From the NCBI GenBank assembly GCA_023390335.1, contig JAEWCZ010000066.1, forward strand, positions 1 through 64,000: a stretch of 64,000 nucleotides of DNA, written 5' to 3'. This document shows positions 51,544-60,969 of the stretch, piece by piece. Each line of letters opens with the position of its first letter. Within the stretch, counting starts at the first letter, position 1. This DNA comes from Bacillota bacterium (lineage in GTDB: Bacteria > Bacillota > Clostridia > Acetivibrionales > DSM-1351). The position numbers and the translations under genes were made by a program. The notes under the pieces were generated by a model. That model worked only from the letters and a program-made list of their open reading frames with translations. It searched no databases and had not been told where the DNA came from.

Positions 51544-52140
51544 ATGGCCCGTACACATGAACAAAATGAAAAAATGTCATTGGCAACCAAAGATAAAATT
51601 ATGGAAGCCGGACTTAGATTATTTGCTCGAAAAGGTTTTTCTTTGACCAGCATAAAGGACATAGCACAAACTGCAGGCATTAGTACCGGACTTATTTATC
51701 GCCATTTTTCAACTAAGGAAGAACTGTTTGGTGAATTACTAAACAACACCATAACCGAAATGTCAAAGTCAATTCTATTCTATGATTCCGATATTTCTCC
51801 AGTCCAAACTTTTGCAAAATTGATATCTGGTTTATTAGAAGATATTGAATCTAGCCAAGAGTTGTCTGACTATTTTCTTCTGGTAACCCGTTGTTTTTTA
51901 GAGAAAGAAGCGTTACCTCAAATAGAGGACTTTAAAAAGGCTGATTTATTGCTATTCGACAAAACTGCTTCGTTAATTGAAAAAGGTCAAGAACTGGGTG
52001 AATTTAAACAGGGTAATCCATATAAATTATCATTTTTGTTTTTTTCGGTAATTCAAGGAATGGCAGATATGAAATTATTTATGGGAGATAAATATATTGC
52101 CCCTGAAGTAGAGGATATTATGGCTTTTTTATTAATATGA
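51544..52140 (+). CDS. TetR-family transcriptional regulator
   Basis: This 198-residue protein has a TetR helix-turn-helix (about 17-60; KIMEAGLRLFARKGFSLTSIKDIAQTAGISTGLIYRHFSTKEELF) and a variable helical ligand domain. AAAGGG precedes the ATG. It heads an operon with the condensation-like and DUF6320 genes, and its promoter is overlapped by a palindrome that it probably binds. The ligand is unknown. Confidence 0.9.
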   Translation: MARTHEQNEKMSLATKDKIMEAGLRLFARKGFSLTSIKDIAQTAGISTGLIYRHFSTKEELFGELLNNTITEMSKSILFYDSDISPVQTFAKLISGLLEDIESSQELSDYFLLVTRCFLEKEALPQIEDFKKADLLLFDKTASLIEKGQELGEFKQGNPYKLSFLFFSVIQGMADMKLFMGDKYIAPEVEDIMAFLLI

Positions 52141-52169
52141 GAATATCACAAAAAATGAAGGATTAAACG

Positions 52170-53441
52170 ATGGATAAATGGTATAAGCTTGATCATGCGG
52201 GAAAATTATTTCCGGCTGTTACAAATAATCAAAATACATCCACATTCAGAGTGTCTATGATACTGAACAATACGGTTGCTCCGTCTATATTGCAGCAGGC
52301 ACTTGATACAGTAATGGAAAGATTCCCTATGATGGCTGTAAAGCTGAACTATGGTGTTTTCTGGCGCTTTTTAAGTGGCAATGAAAATCGATTGCTTATC
52401 ATGGAGGAAAAAAATTATCCCTGCGCACCTATTACCATAACAGAAAACAATGGTTTTCTATTAAGAGTACTATATTACGGTCAAAAAATTTCTGTTGAAA
52501 TATTTCATGCTCTAACAGATGGCACAGGAGCATTGGAGTTTTTAAAAACACTAGTATTTCAATATCTGAATATGATAGGAGAAAAAGTTACCGACGATGA
52601 AGGACTTATTTTGCTTCCTGAATCGTTTTCCAGTAGATCAGAGGCTAAGGACAGTTATGATACTTACTATGTATCAAGAGACAAAGCTGAAAAACAAAAA
52701 CAGAAGGCATATCATATCCAAGGCTCACGGTTTGTTCCTTATGGACACAATGTTATACATGGGTTAGTAAGTGCATCAGAGCTACACAGTATAGCCAAGC
52801 AGAATGGAGTTACAATAACGGCATATCTTACTGCTCTACTTATCTGGGCTATCCATACCAGTATGCTTCCCGATGAATATCATAAACCCATTATGATTAC
52901 CATACCGGTGAATCTCAGAAAGTTATTTGTTTCTAAAAGTCTTCGCAATTTTTTTATTGTAGTAAATATAGGCATGAAAGTTACGGGAGATATGAAATTT
53001 GTAGATATTCTGGATGAGGTTTCAAAGCAGTTGAAAGAGAGAACTTCAAAAAATTATCTGGAAAAAACTATAACAGAAAGTATGAAGTTTGAAAAGAATC
53101 TGGCCTCAAGGCTTGTCCCCATAGGTCTGAAAGAGTTAGCTATTCGGTATGGATTTGATCATCTTGGAGAGAATCTTAAAACGATTACTCTCACGAATAT
53201 TGGAAACATAAAACTTCCCAAAAGTATGGCACATCATATTAATGCTATGGAAACTACCATCTATCCTACGAATAAAAGTCCCATTAATTGTGCTGTTTGT
53301 TCCATCAATGATCAGCTTGTAATTACTTTTGCGAGAAATATCATAGAAAGTGAAATAATACAAGAATTTTTTCATTTGCTTACATCACATAGCGGCCTTG
53401 AAGTGAAAATTGTCAGTAATAATTGGGGGGTACGAATATGA
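52170..53441 (+). CDS. Condensation-domain / alcohol-acetyltransferase-like protein
   Basis: This 423-residue protein shows the chloramphenicol-acetyltransferase/condensation fold. The catalytic HxxxDG motif is His113-x3-Asp117-Gly118 (FHALTDGTG). The N-terminal ALDTVMERFPMMAVKL and the later YHKPIMITIPVNLRK segments are family-like. It stands alone, without adenylation or carrier domains, so it probably transfers an acyl group between small soluble substrates, or on a lipid, rather than acting in an NRPS. The stop overlaps the start of the DUF6320 gene by ATGA, indicating translational coupling. Confidence 0.78.
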   Translation: MDKWYKLDHAGKLFPAVTNNQNTSTFRVSMILNNTVAPSILQQALDTVMERFPMMAVKLNYGVFWRFLSGNENRLLIMEEKNYPCAPITITENNGFLLRVLYYGQKISVEIFHALTDGTGALEFLKTLVFQYLNMIGEKVTDDEGLILLPESFSSRSEAKDSYDTYYVSRDKAEKQKQKAYHIQGSRFVPYGHNVIHGLVSASELHSIAKQNGVTITAYLTALLIWAIHTSMLPDEYHKPIMITIPVNLRKLFVSKSLRNFFIVVNIGMKVTGDMKFVDILDEVSKQLKERTSKNYLEKTITESMKFEKNLASRLVPIGLKELAIRYGFDHLGENLKTITLTNIGNIKLPKSMAHHINAMETTIYPTNKSPINCAVCSINDQLVITFARNIIESEIIQEFFHLLTSHSGLEVKIVSNNWGVRI

Positions 53442-54112
53442 AAAAATGTTCAAACTGTGGCGTTTCAGTTTATTCAACAAATACAAAATGTCCACTTTGC
53501 CAAAGAAATCTGTCAAACTCTGACACAACAATAGAAAAACCCTGGTACCCACATTATTCTTCTACCGAAACCAGGCAACCAAATCGTCTTTTATCAAGGT
53601 TGATTGCATTTATTGCTATAGCTGTTATGAGTATTTGTGCTTTCACTAATTTTTTTGTGGCAACAGATACTGCGTGGTCCCTATATATTATAACTTGTGT
53701 ACTTTATGGGTGGTTGCTGATAAGACATACAGTTATATCAAAGGTACATTTGGGGCAAAAAATTATCATTCAAGTTCTTGGCTTGACAGGAATGCTGCTT
53801 ACATTAAATATGTTGGAAGGAGGTAACCGCTGGTCGGTAAATTACGTTTTTCCGTTTCTGATTATTGGCGCTACATTTCTGATAACGATTATTGTCGTTA
53901 TAAAGAAGATGCTGTGGAAGGAATTTGTTGGTTTCATCATTGCACTTATTCTGCTGGGATTTTTGCCATTGCTTTTATACTTAATTGGCATATCACAGGT
54001 ATTATGGGCTGCGGCTACTTCAGAGTTATATGCATTCTTGACCTTTTCAGGTATGATTATTTTTTCAGACAAAGGATTTAAAAATGAGATGCTCCGAAGG
54101 TTTCATTTTTAG
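53438..54112 (+). CDS. Zinc-ribbon membrane protein (DUF6320-like)
   Basis: The ATG at 53438 overlaps the upstream TGA and is preceded by GGGGGG; an in-frame TTG at 53423 is less likely. The 224-residue protein begins with a four-cysteine zinc ribbon (CSNCGVSVYSTNTKCPLC) followed by a short linker and six hydrophobic segments (about 55-215). The combination of zinc ribbon and six helices, next to a condensation-like acyltransferase gene, recurs in Firmicutes as the DUF6320 family, of unknown function. Coupling suggests the two proteins act together at the membrane. Confidence 0.75.
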   Translation: MKKCSNCGVSVYSTNTKCPLCQRNLSNSDTTIEKPWYPHYSSTETRQPNRLLSRLIAFIAIAVMSICAFTNFFVATDTAWSLYIITCVLYGWLLIRHTVISKVHLGQKIIIQVLGLTGMLLTLNMLEGGNRWSVNYVFPFLIIGATFLITIIVVIKKMLWKEFVGFIIALILLGFLPLLLYLIGISQVLWAAATSELYAFLTFSGMIIFSDKGFKNEMLRRFHF

Positions 54113-54131
54113 TATTTTTTCTTAATAAATA

Positions 54132-54160
54132 TTTACATAATAAAATATTTGTGTTACAAT
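54132..54160 (+). promoter_or_regulatory. Promoter of hydrolase / oligopeptide transporter operon
   Basis: TTTACA (54132-54137) and TACAAT (54155-54160) are separated by 17 bases. Two operator-like repeats follow directly. Confidence 0.6.
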
Positions 54161-54162
54161 TA

Positions 54163-54220
54163 GCTAAACCGATTAAGCAAATCAATGTATTAGTTTTGCT
54201 AATTGCTAAACCGATATAGC
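54163..54220 (+). promoter_or_regulatory. Two LacI-type operators, 42 bp apart
   Basis: GCTAAACCGATTAAGC (54163-54178) and GCTAAACCGATATAGC (54205-54220) are direct copies of a partly palindromic 16-mer with a central CG (six of eight pairs symmetric). Their centres are 42 bp apart, four helical turns. The first begins 2 bases after the -10 box. A LacI-family gene at 62111 ends the same gene block and is the obvious candidate regulator. Confidence 0.65.
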
Positions 54221-54352
54221 ACATTTTATTCTGTTTCATTTGTACAATATGGCGCCGGACGAATGTTAATATGGAATAAAACTGCGGTAGTTCTATTGTT
54301 AAAGTATAAAATTCTACAATTTAAAACAAAGGACATTCAGGAGTGTGAAAAA

Positions 54353-55195
54353 ATGTATCAAACGGTCAATGGTGCAACTCTCTACTACAATGAATATGGT
54401 TCGGGAGATAAATATGTTTTGTCCTCCCAAATGGGTTTTGATTCTGATGAAATAGGATGGCCAATGGACCTGGCCGATGAAGGATTCCATGTTTTTACCA
54501 TTCAAATCAGAGGTTATGGAAAATCAACACATGTTTCCGAAGATCTGGGCGGTGAATGGTACAATATTTGGGCAGATGACGTGTATGAATTTGCTAAAAG
54601 CAAGGGAATAGAAAAGTTCCTTTATACCGGACAGTCCCATGGTGCAGGTATAGGCTGGCATCTGTCGTTAAGGCATCCGGAAGTTCTGGTTGGTTTTGCA
54701 GCTTTGGTAGGCGGACCTCATTCCAGAAAAGGCGGGGAAACTTCTCCCGGAAGACTCAAAACCATTATGTCAGCAGATGATCCTGAAGCAACTCTAAAGC
54801 GTGCTGAGTCAACTAAAAAGTATTTTCTTGCCTTTGCGGAGAAATTTTCTGATAATCCGGAATTGAAGGCAGAATTTGAAAGGAAAGCTCAAAAAGGATA
54901 TGAATGGGAACTTGAAAGGACAGTTGAAGAAGTCCGTGTTAATCCCAGAAAACCACTTTCATACTTGAAGACAGATGAGGAAGTTTATCAGGATCTATCC
55001 AAAATTCAGATACCTGTTTTAATGATTAACGCCTATATGGATAAAATGGTGCCGGTAACAGATATTTTATGGCCGGTAAAAGTAATCAAAAATTCAAAAT
55101 GTATTATTTTCAATAATGCAGGTCATGATGTCCATTATGATTGCCGTGACGATGTGAGACGTGAAATAGCCTTATTTGCCTCAAATTTATTCTAG
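54353..55195 (+). CDS. Alpha/beta-fold hydrolase
   Basis: The ATG at 54353 follows AGGAGTG; the longer frame from 54203 runs through the operator and lacks a ribosome site. The 280-residue protein has the alpha/beta hydrolase fold with nucleophile elbow GQSHGAG (Ser), a substrate-cap region rich in Lys/Glu (about 135-205), Asp in NAYMDKMVP and a final His in NNAGHDVHYD. There is no signal peptide. It resembles epoxide-hydrolase and esterase-like members; the substrate is unknown. As first gene of an operon with an oligopeptide-type importer it may cleave the imported compound. Confidence 0.85.
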   Translation: MYQTVNGATLYYNEYGSGDKYVLSSQMGFDSDEIGWPMDLADEGFHVFTIQIRGYGKSTHVSEDLGGEWYNIWADDVYEFAKSKGIEKFLYTGQSHGAGIGWHLSLRHPEVLVGFAALVGGPHSRKGGETSPGRLKTIMSADDPEATLKRAESTKKYFLAFAEKFSDNPELKAEFERKAQKGYEWELERTVEEVRVNPRKPLSYLKTDEEVYQDLSKIQIPVLMINAYMDKMVPVTDILWPVKVIKNSKCIIFNNAGHDVHYDCRDDVRREIALFASNLF

Positions 55196-55266
55196 ATATT
55201 AAATATTAATCAAGCAGGATGTTATGTCAACCAATTACTCAAACAATCCAAGGAGGAAAATCGAGT

Positions 55267-56871
55267 ATGAAAAAGTTTATGAAATTAGTTATCCTGTTAG
55301 TAATTACATCACTTTTATTAGTGAGTGTAGCATGTTCAGGGTCTGGGAGTGAGACTGACACAACCAGTACAGCTAAAGAGTCCACTCAAGCATCAGGTAA
55401 TGAAACTGGAAGTGATAAGCAAGGTGGAGTTTTAAGGATAGCATATGGTGATAAATTCAATTGTATAGGATATCCAGCAGGAAGTACTACATACTATGAA
55501 AATCAAGTAATGGATGCGGTTTTAGAAACTTTGGGAAGATACGACGAATCAGGTGTTCTTGTTCCATATTTGGCCGAGGGTTTTAAAATGGATGCCGATG
55601 CACTGACATTAACCATTAACTTGCGTAAAGATGTAAAATTCCACGACGGTACTGTATGCGATGCGGAAGCAGTAAAGTGGAACTTTGAAGAATTTAAGGC
55701 TTCAGGACGTAGTGAAATAAATGATGTTTCCAAAATTGAGGTTAAAGATCCACTAACATTGGTACTTCATCTTTCAAAATGGAATAATGCCATAGCAGAT
55801 GCTGCATTGTTTACAGCAGGAAGAATCATTTCACCTACTTACTTTAAAGCAAACGGAAAAGATGCAGCAATTGGAAACCCTGTTGGAACAGGACCATTTA
55901 AATTTATTAAATGGGAACGTGACGCTAAGATTGTTTTTGAAAAAAATAAAGACTACCGTGTTAAGGGACAACCCTATCTTGACGGTATAGAAGTTGTTTT
56001 CATGCCAGATACTACAACCATTGTTTCTGCTATGAGAGCAGGAGAAATTGATGTAGTTGCTACTGTTGACGGTACTGTAAGTGATGCAATGGAAGTTGAC
56101 GGACGTGCTCCTATCAGTCGTCCTCTTACAAGCGGAACTATTATGAATGGTTTGATGCCTACAAGTAATGACCCTTCACTACCTTTCCATAAATTAAAGG
56201 TTAGACAGGCAATTGCTCATGCGATTGATAAAGAGGCAATTGTTGCAATGAATAAAAAGCTTGGATGGGCATACTCAAATCAATGGACTCCTCCCGGATC
56301 ATGGTCTTATAACGAGGCTACTGTAGGATATCCTTATGATGTGGCAAAAGCAAAGCAATTGCTTGCAGAAGCCGGTTATCCAAATGGATTTACTTGCAAA
56401 GGTTATGTAAATTCAGGTGATGTTAAGTTAATGGAAGTTACCCAGGCGTATCTTGCAGAAGTTGGTATTAAGATGGAAATTATACCTATCGAATCAGCAA
56501 AAGAGAATGAAATGACCGGAATCAAGGGAACATGGGACGGTATTTTGCGTTGGGCTGGTAGAGGAGAAGCAGATATTGCACCGGTTTACGCCAGAACTTT
56601 AACAGATGAGGGCGTTAGATGTGTTGGTGGAGTTATCCATCCTGCAGATATAAAGAAATTAATTGATTCTGCATTAGCAGCAAAGACATTTGATGAGAAA
56701 GTGGCAATAAGCAAAGAATTATCAAAGAAAGTAATTGATGAGTACTGCCTGCTTATCCCATTTGCTTCAGTTAGCAGTCAGGTTTATGCAACTGATAAGG
56801 TTAAGGACAGTCATTTAGGATATTATCATATCTCTCACTGGACACCTGAGCTTGTTCGATTAGAAAAATAA
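55267..56871 (+). CDS. Oligopeptide/dipeptide-type ABC transporter binding lipoprotein (SBP_bac_5)
   Basis: The ATG at 55267 follows AAGGAGG. The 534-residue protein has a lipoprotein signal with lipobox VSVAC, a Ser/Thr-rich tether and the family 5 solute-binding fold (LRIAYGDKFN, LTINLRKDVKFHDGTVCDAEAVKWNFE, GTGPFKFIKWE, KVRQAIAHAIDKEAI). Family 5 proteins bind peptides, but in clostridia and Thermotoga they also bind oligosaccharides and opines. It leads an operon with two permeases and a fused ATPase. The actual ligand is not known. Confidence 0.92.
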   Translation: MKKFMKLVILLVITSLLLVSVACSGSGSETDTTSTAKESTQASGNETGSDKQGGVLRIAYGDKFNCIGYPAGSTTYYENQVMDAVLETLGRYDESGVLVPYLAEGFKMDADALTLTINLRKDVKFHDGTVCDAEAVKWNFEEFKASGRSEINDVSKIEVKDPLTLVLHLSKWNNAIADAALFTAGRIISPTYFKANGKDAAIGNPVGTGPFKFIKWERDAKIVFEKNKDYRVKGQPYLDGIEVVFMPDTTTIVSAMRAGEIDVVATVDGTVSDAMEVDGRAPISRPLTSGTIMNGLMPTSNDPSLPFHKLKVRQAIAHAIDKEAIVAMNKKLGWAYSNQWTPPGSWSYNEATVGYPYDVAKAKQLLAEAGYPNGFTCKGYVNSGDVKLMEVTQAYLAEVGIKMEIIPIESAKENEMTGIKGTWDGILRWAGRGEADIAPVYARTLTDEGVRCVGGVIHPADIKKLIDSALAAKTFDEKVAISKELSKKVIDEYCLLIPFASVSSQVYATDKVKDSHLGYYHISHWTPELVRLEK

Positions 56872-56901
56872 TTGATATATTTCAAAAAAAATGATATGAG
56901 G

Positions 56902-56937
56902 GTTGACCGGTGCAACCTAGAAACTGTATCGGTCGAC
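56902..56937 (+). promoter_or_regulatory. Hairpin between binding-protein and permease genes
   Basis: GTTGACCGGTG (56902-56912) can pair with TATCGGTCGAC (56927-56937) over 11 pairs including G-U pairs. There is no T run, so an mRNA-stabilising or processing role is more likely than termination. Confidence 0.5.
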
Positions 56938-57021
56938 TTCATACTTCGAAACCTCGTTAATCTATTTTCAATAATAAGTGATATTAGTTAAGAACCTGCA
57001 GAATGGGGGGCACATTGAAGA

Positions 57022-57966
57022 ATGGCTCAATTTATTATTAAAAGACTGATACAATCAGTTATTGTTATATTTATCGTTTCGATATTTACATTCCTGCTGA
57101 CTTATCTTATGCCGGGAGACCCTGTGTATGCGATGCTCGGCGGTGATATCACCCAGGAACAGTATGATATCGCTTATAAAGAGATGGGCCTTGATAAACC
57201 GATTTTTGTAAGGTATGTGAATTGGTGCGGCAACATCTTGGAGGGTGATTTCGGAAAATCATACAAGTACAGAATGCCTGTTATAGACCTTATTAAAGAA
57301 AGATTACCAATTACCATGTATTTTGGAATATTGTCAATAATAATAAGCACTTCGGTGGGCATTATTTTAGGAATTCTTTCAGCAACAAAACGTGGAAAAT
57401 TAACAGATACTATTATTACCTTACTGGCCAATCTGGGTGCGGTTATGCCTTTATTCTGGCTAGCTGTACTGGGTATGTCACTTTTCGCAATGCAGCTTAA
57501 ATGGCTTCCCTCCTATGGTTTTACATTTCCGACAGAGAATTTTGTAACTAGTATCAAGCAGACAATTTTACCCTTATTTGCATTGAGCGTTGGTGCTATT
57601 GCAGGAACAACACGTCAAATGAGGTCAAGCATGCTGGAGGTTATCCGTCAGGATTATATTAGGACAGCCAGAGCAAAGGGCGTTAAAGAATCCAGAGTAA
57701 TTTCAGGACATGCATTAAAAAATGCTTTGATACCTATTGTTACATTAACAGGTATGTCTTTTAGAAATGTAGTTTCAGGATCTACTTCCGTTGAAATTAT
57801 ATTCAGTATTGCAGGAACCGGTCAATTGCTGGTATCCAGTGTACTTAGCAAGGATGTTGCAACAACACAAGCATGTATTCTTATTGTAGCCGTCGTAGTG
57901 AGTATAGCAAATCTCATCGTTGATATTTCCTATGGCTACATTGATCCACGCATACGTATACAGTAG
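57022..57966 (+). CDS. ABC transporter permease, DppB/OppB type
   Basis: This 314-residue protein begins with the helix of OppB/DppB proteins (FIIKRLIQSVIVIFIVSIFTFLL then MPGDP) and has six membrane segments in all. The ATPase-contact loop is RTARAKGVKESRVISGHALKNALIPI. It is followed 11 bases later by the DppC-type gene. GGGGGG and then GAAG precede the ATG. Confidence 0.93.
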   Translation: MAQFIIKRLIQSVIVIFIVSIFTFLLTYLMPGDPVYAMLGGDITQEQYDIAYKEMGLDKPIFVRYVNWCGNILEGDFGKSYKYRMPVIDLIKERLPITMYFGILSIIISTSVGIILGILSATKRGKLTDTIITLLANLGAVMPLFWLAVLGMSLFAMQLKWLPSYGFTFPTENFVTSIKQTILPLFALSVGAIAGTTRQMRSSMLEVIRQDYIRTARAKGVKESRVISGHALKNALIPIVTLTGMSFRNVVSGSTSVEIIFSIAGTGQLLVSSVLSKDVATTQACILIVAVVVSIANLIVDISYGYIDPRIRIQ

Positions 57967-57977
57967 GAGGTCGTAAT

Positions 57978-58850
57978 ATGAACAAGAGAGGGACAAGTCA
58001 ATTCATGTCCGGTATCACAAGATTTTTAAAGCGGTTGTTCGGACGCAGGATTGTTATTTTCGGTACAGTTCTGGTTTTATTATTTGTTTTGACTGCACTG
58101 CTTGCACCATATATCAGCCCGCATGACCCGAACAAGCAGAACCTAGCCATGTCATTTGCCAAACCTTCTGCTGAGCATATTCTGGGAAATGACGAACTTG
58201 GAAGAGATGTATTGAGTCGTCTGATTTACGGAACAAGAACATCCCTGTCAATTGGTTTTGTTGCAGTTATGATTGCCGCAGGCTGCGGAATTATACTGGG
58301 ATTGGTAGCGGGATATGTAGGAGGGGTAGTAAATTCAGTTATATCCCGTGTTATGGATGCATTATTGTCCATACCCGCTATCATGCTTTCATTGGGGCTT
58401 GGAATAATTTTTGGTTCAGGTATGGCGAGTCTGATGGTAATTTTGGGATTATCGACTATACCTACATATACAAGGTTGATGTGTGCACAGGTACTTGCCA
58501 TACGCAATTCCGATTATATAAATGCGGAAAGGGTATTGGGAGCCAGCAGTATCAGGATTATGTTTTCTCATATTTTACCTAACTGTTTATCTCCGATAAT
58601 CGTTCTTTTTACAATGAATATCGGTGGAACAATTCTTGCCGAAGCAAGCTTAAGCTTTCTGGGTCTGGGAGTAAAGGCACCCATGGCGTCCTGGGGAGCT
58701 ATGGTAAACGAAGGATATAGCAGACTAATTACAAATCCTGTGTTTGCACTTGCGCCAGGTCTCTGCATTATGTTACTTGTGCTGGGATTCAATATTCTGG
58801 GAGATGGTCTCAGAGATATACTTGATCCGCGCTTACGCGGTTCTATATGA
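57978..58850 (+). CDS. ABC transporter permease, DppC/OppC type
   Basis: This 290-residue protein has the OppC N-terminal domain (LLAPYISPHDPNKQNL, HILGNDELGRDVLSRLIYGTRTSL) and six membrane segments; the contact loop is NAERVLGASSIRIMFSHILPN. GTAGGAGG precedes the ATG. It pairs with the DppB-type permease to form the channel. Confidence 0.94.
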   Translation: MNKRGTSQFMSGITRFLKRLFGRRIVIFGTVLVLLFVLTALLAPYISPHDPNKQNLAMSFAKPSAEHILGNDELGRDVLSRLIYGTRTSLSIGFVAVMIAAGCGIILGLVAGYVGGVVNSVISRVMDALLSIPAIMLSLGLGIIFGSGMASLMVILGLSTIPTYTRLMCAQVLAIRNSDYINAERVLGASSIRIMFSHILPNCLSPIIVLFTMNIGGTILAEASLSFLGLGVKAPMASWGAMVNEGYSRLITNPVFALAPGLCIMLLVLGFNILGDGLRDILDPRLRGSI

Positions 58851-58860
58851 GGAGATGCAA

Positions 58861-60879
58861 ATGAAACATTTACTACAAGTCAATAATTTGAGCGTTTCGT
58901 TTAGAATTGATGATTCTGTTACAAAAGCTGTAAATGACGTATCCTATTATATAGATCAGGGCGAAACAATCAGCTTTGTTGGTGAGAGCGGTTCAGGCAA
59001 AAGTGTGAGCCAGTTGGCTGTTCTACAGCTGATTTCAACACCGCCGGGGAACATTGATAATGGAACTGTAATGCTTGAAGATGAAGAAGTGTTTAAATAT
59101 TCGGCCAATGGCCCTGAAATGCGAAAAATACGAGGTGGAAAAATTGGGATGGTATTCCAGGAACCGATGACCTCGTTAAACCCCGTAAAAACCATTGGCA
59201 GCCAACTTATGGAGCCTATCCTAATCCACACCGGCGTTAGCGACAAGGATGCCAGAAAACGTGCTATTAGTCTTTTAAGTCAAGTAGGTATACCTGATGC
59301 GGAAAAAAGAATGGGCGATTACCCCCATCAATTTTCCGGGGGCATGCGTCAGAGAATCATGGTGGCCATTGCAATTGCCGGCAATCCAAAGCTTATAATA
59401 GCTGATGAACCTACAACTGCATTGGACGTTACCACTCAGGCACAAATCCTTGAACTTTTGAAAACCGTATCAGAGCAAAATGGTACTTCTCTGCTAATCG
59501 TTACACACAATTTGGGTATCGTAGCCCGCTATGCTCAGCGTATATACGTAATGTACGCCGGAAGGATTGTAGAGTCAGGCTTATCACGGGACATTTTTGC
59601 TCATCCTTCACATCCTTATACAAGAGGGTTGTTGAATGCCATTCCGAGGTTGGATGACAGCAAGGAAAGAAGACTTCAGCCAATTGATGCTCCGGCTAAA
59701 ATGCCACTGGATGATGGAAAGCATTGTCCTTTCCTTCCCAGATGCAAATATAAATGCGACATGTGTTTTAGTAAGGGTATTCCGGCTTTGACCGAATCTG
59801 CTGAAGATGGACATTTTGCAGCTTGTCTACTGAGCCGTGAGGAACTTGACGAGATAGATAAAAACAATCAGGATTGCATCAGGATAGATGGCAGAGAGCC
59901 GCTTAAGGAAAATATACTCGAAATCAATGAACTCTCTGTTCATTTCCCAATCAAACATGGCATACTGAGTTCCAAATCTATGAAACTTACTGCAGTAGAC
60001 AAGGTTTCATTTAAAGTAAGACGTGGTGAAACTTTTGGTTTGGTTGGCGAATCCGGTTGCGGAAAGACAACTGTTGCAAGAAGCATTGTGCGTTTAATTA
60101 ATGACAGTGAGGGTGAAATCAGATTTAACAATCTTGATTTGAATGTGCTCAAGTCATCTGCACTGCGCAAACAAAGACATAAAATTCAAATGATATTCCA
60201 AGATCCTTATAGTTCGTTAGACCCAAGGAAAAGTGCAGGAAGCCTCGTGGGAGAGCCGTTGAAAATCCATAAACTTGTTTCTAATGGACAGGAATATGAC
60301 CGCAGGGTTGATGAACTTTTTACACTCGTAGGATTATCGCCGTCTCTAAAAAACAGAGTGGCTCACGAGTTTTCAGGAGGTCAGCGGCAACGTTTGGGAA
60401 TTGCACGTGCGTTGGCAAGCAATCCCGATCTGATAGTATGTGATGAACCTATATCAGCTCTGGATGTATCCATACAGGCACAAATTATAAACTTGCTGGA
60501 GGATCTGCAGCAGGAATTGGGATTAACATATTTGTTTATCGCCCATGATTTATCGGTAGTAAAGCATATAAGTGATACGATCGCAGTTATGTATCTGGGA
60601 AAAATCGTAGAGTCAGCGCCTTGTGAAGAGCTTTATAGCAACCCTATGCATCCGTATACACAAGCATTACTAGCGGCTGTTCCCATACCAGACCCTGAAA
60701 TTGAATTAACGCGTGAAAAAATTATTTTGTATGGAGAAGTTAAAAGCTTAATGAACAGGCCTGCAGGATGTTGCTTTAGTGACAGATGTCCTTATGCAAT
60801 GGATATTTGTCGGAAAGAGGTTCCTTCCATAAAGAACTATGGAAACGAGCACTATGTTGCATGCCATAAATTAAAATAA
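58861..60879 (+). CDS. Fused DppD-DppF ATP-binding protein of ABC transporter
   Basis: The ATG at 58861 follows GAGGAG; a longer frame reaching into the permease gene is not credible. The 672-residue protein contains two complete ABC cassettes, each with the C-terminal oligopeptide-transporter domain. Cassette 1: GESGSGKSV, FSGGMRQR, LIIADEPTTALDV, and a Cys-rich tail (CPFLPRCKYKCDMC). Cassette 2 (from about residue 345): GESGCGKTT, FSGGQRQR, LIVCDEPISALDV, and tail CCFSDRCPYAMDIC. Separate DppD and DppF genes are usual; the fusion occurs in several Firmicutes. Both ATP sites keep all key residues. Confidence 0.93.
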   Translation: MKHLLQVNNLSVSFRIDDSVTKAVNDVSYYIDQGETISFVGESGSGKSVSQLAVLQLISTPPGNIDNGTVMLEDEEVFKYSANGPEMRKIRGGKIGMVFQEPMTSLNPVKTIGSQLMEPILIHTGVSDKDARKRAISLLSQVGIPDAEKRMGDYPHQFSGGMRQRIMVAIAIAGNPKLIIADEPTTALDVTTQAQILELLKTVSEQNGTSLLIVTHNLGIVARYAQRIYVMYAGRIVESGLSRDIFAHPSHPYTRGLLNAIPRLDDSKERRLQPIDAPAKMPLDDGKHCPFLPRCKYKCDMCFSKGIPALTESAEDGHFAACLLSREELDEIDKNNQDCIRIDGREPLKENILEINELSVHFPIKHGILSSKSMKLTAVDKVSFKVRRGETFGLVGESGCGKTTVARSIVRLINDSEGEIRFNNLDLNVLKSSALRKQRHKIQMIFQDPYSSLDPRKSAGSLVGEPLKIHKLVSNGQEYDRRVDELFTLVGLSPSLKNRVAHEFSGGQRQRLGIARALASNPDLIVCDEPISALDVSIQAQIINLLEDLQQELGLTYLFIAHDLSVVKHISDTIAVMYLGKIVESAPCEELYSNPMHPYTQALLAAVPIPDPEIELTREKIILYGEVKSLMNRPAGCCFSDRCPYAMDICRKEVPSIKNYGNEHYVACHKLK

Positions 60880-60881
60880 AA

Positions 60882-60899
60882 AAACAACATTTGTTGTTT
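60882..60899 (+). terminator. Weak hairpin after the ATPase gene
   Basis: AAACAACA-TT-TGTTGTTT is a perfect eight-pair stem directly after the stop, with an AT-only character. It may be a weak terminator. Just downstream GCGTGCA (60901-60907) and TGCACGC (60946-60952) flank a TATAAT (60926-60931), suggesting a separately controlled promoter for the next gene. Confidence 0.4.
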
Positions 60900-60969
60900 A
60901 GCGTGCAATGAAAATTAATTTGATATATAATCATGTATAATCATCTGCACGCAATGGAGATATACTACA

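Noticed and set aside
54203..54352. Extended N-terminus of the alpha/beta hydrolase
   Set aside because: It would overlap the operator repeat and leader; AGGAGTG before the ATG at 54353 gives a normal start for the fold.
58744..58860. N-terminal extension of the fused ATPase into the permease gene
   Set aside because: It is out-of-frame reading of DppC codons; the ATPase fold starts right after the ATG at 58861, which has GAGGAG upstream.
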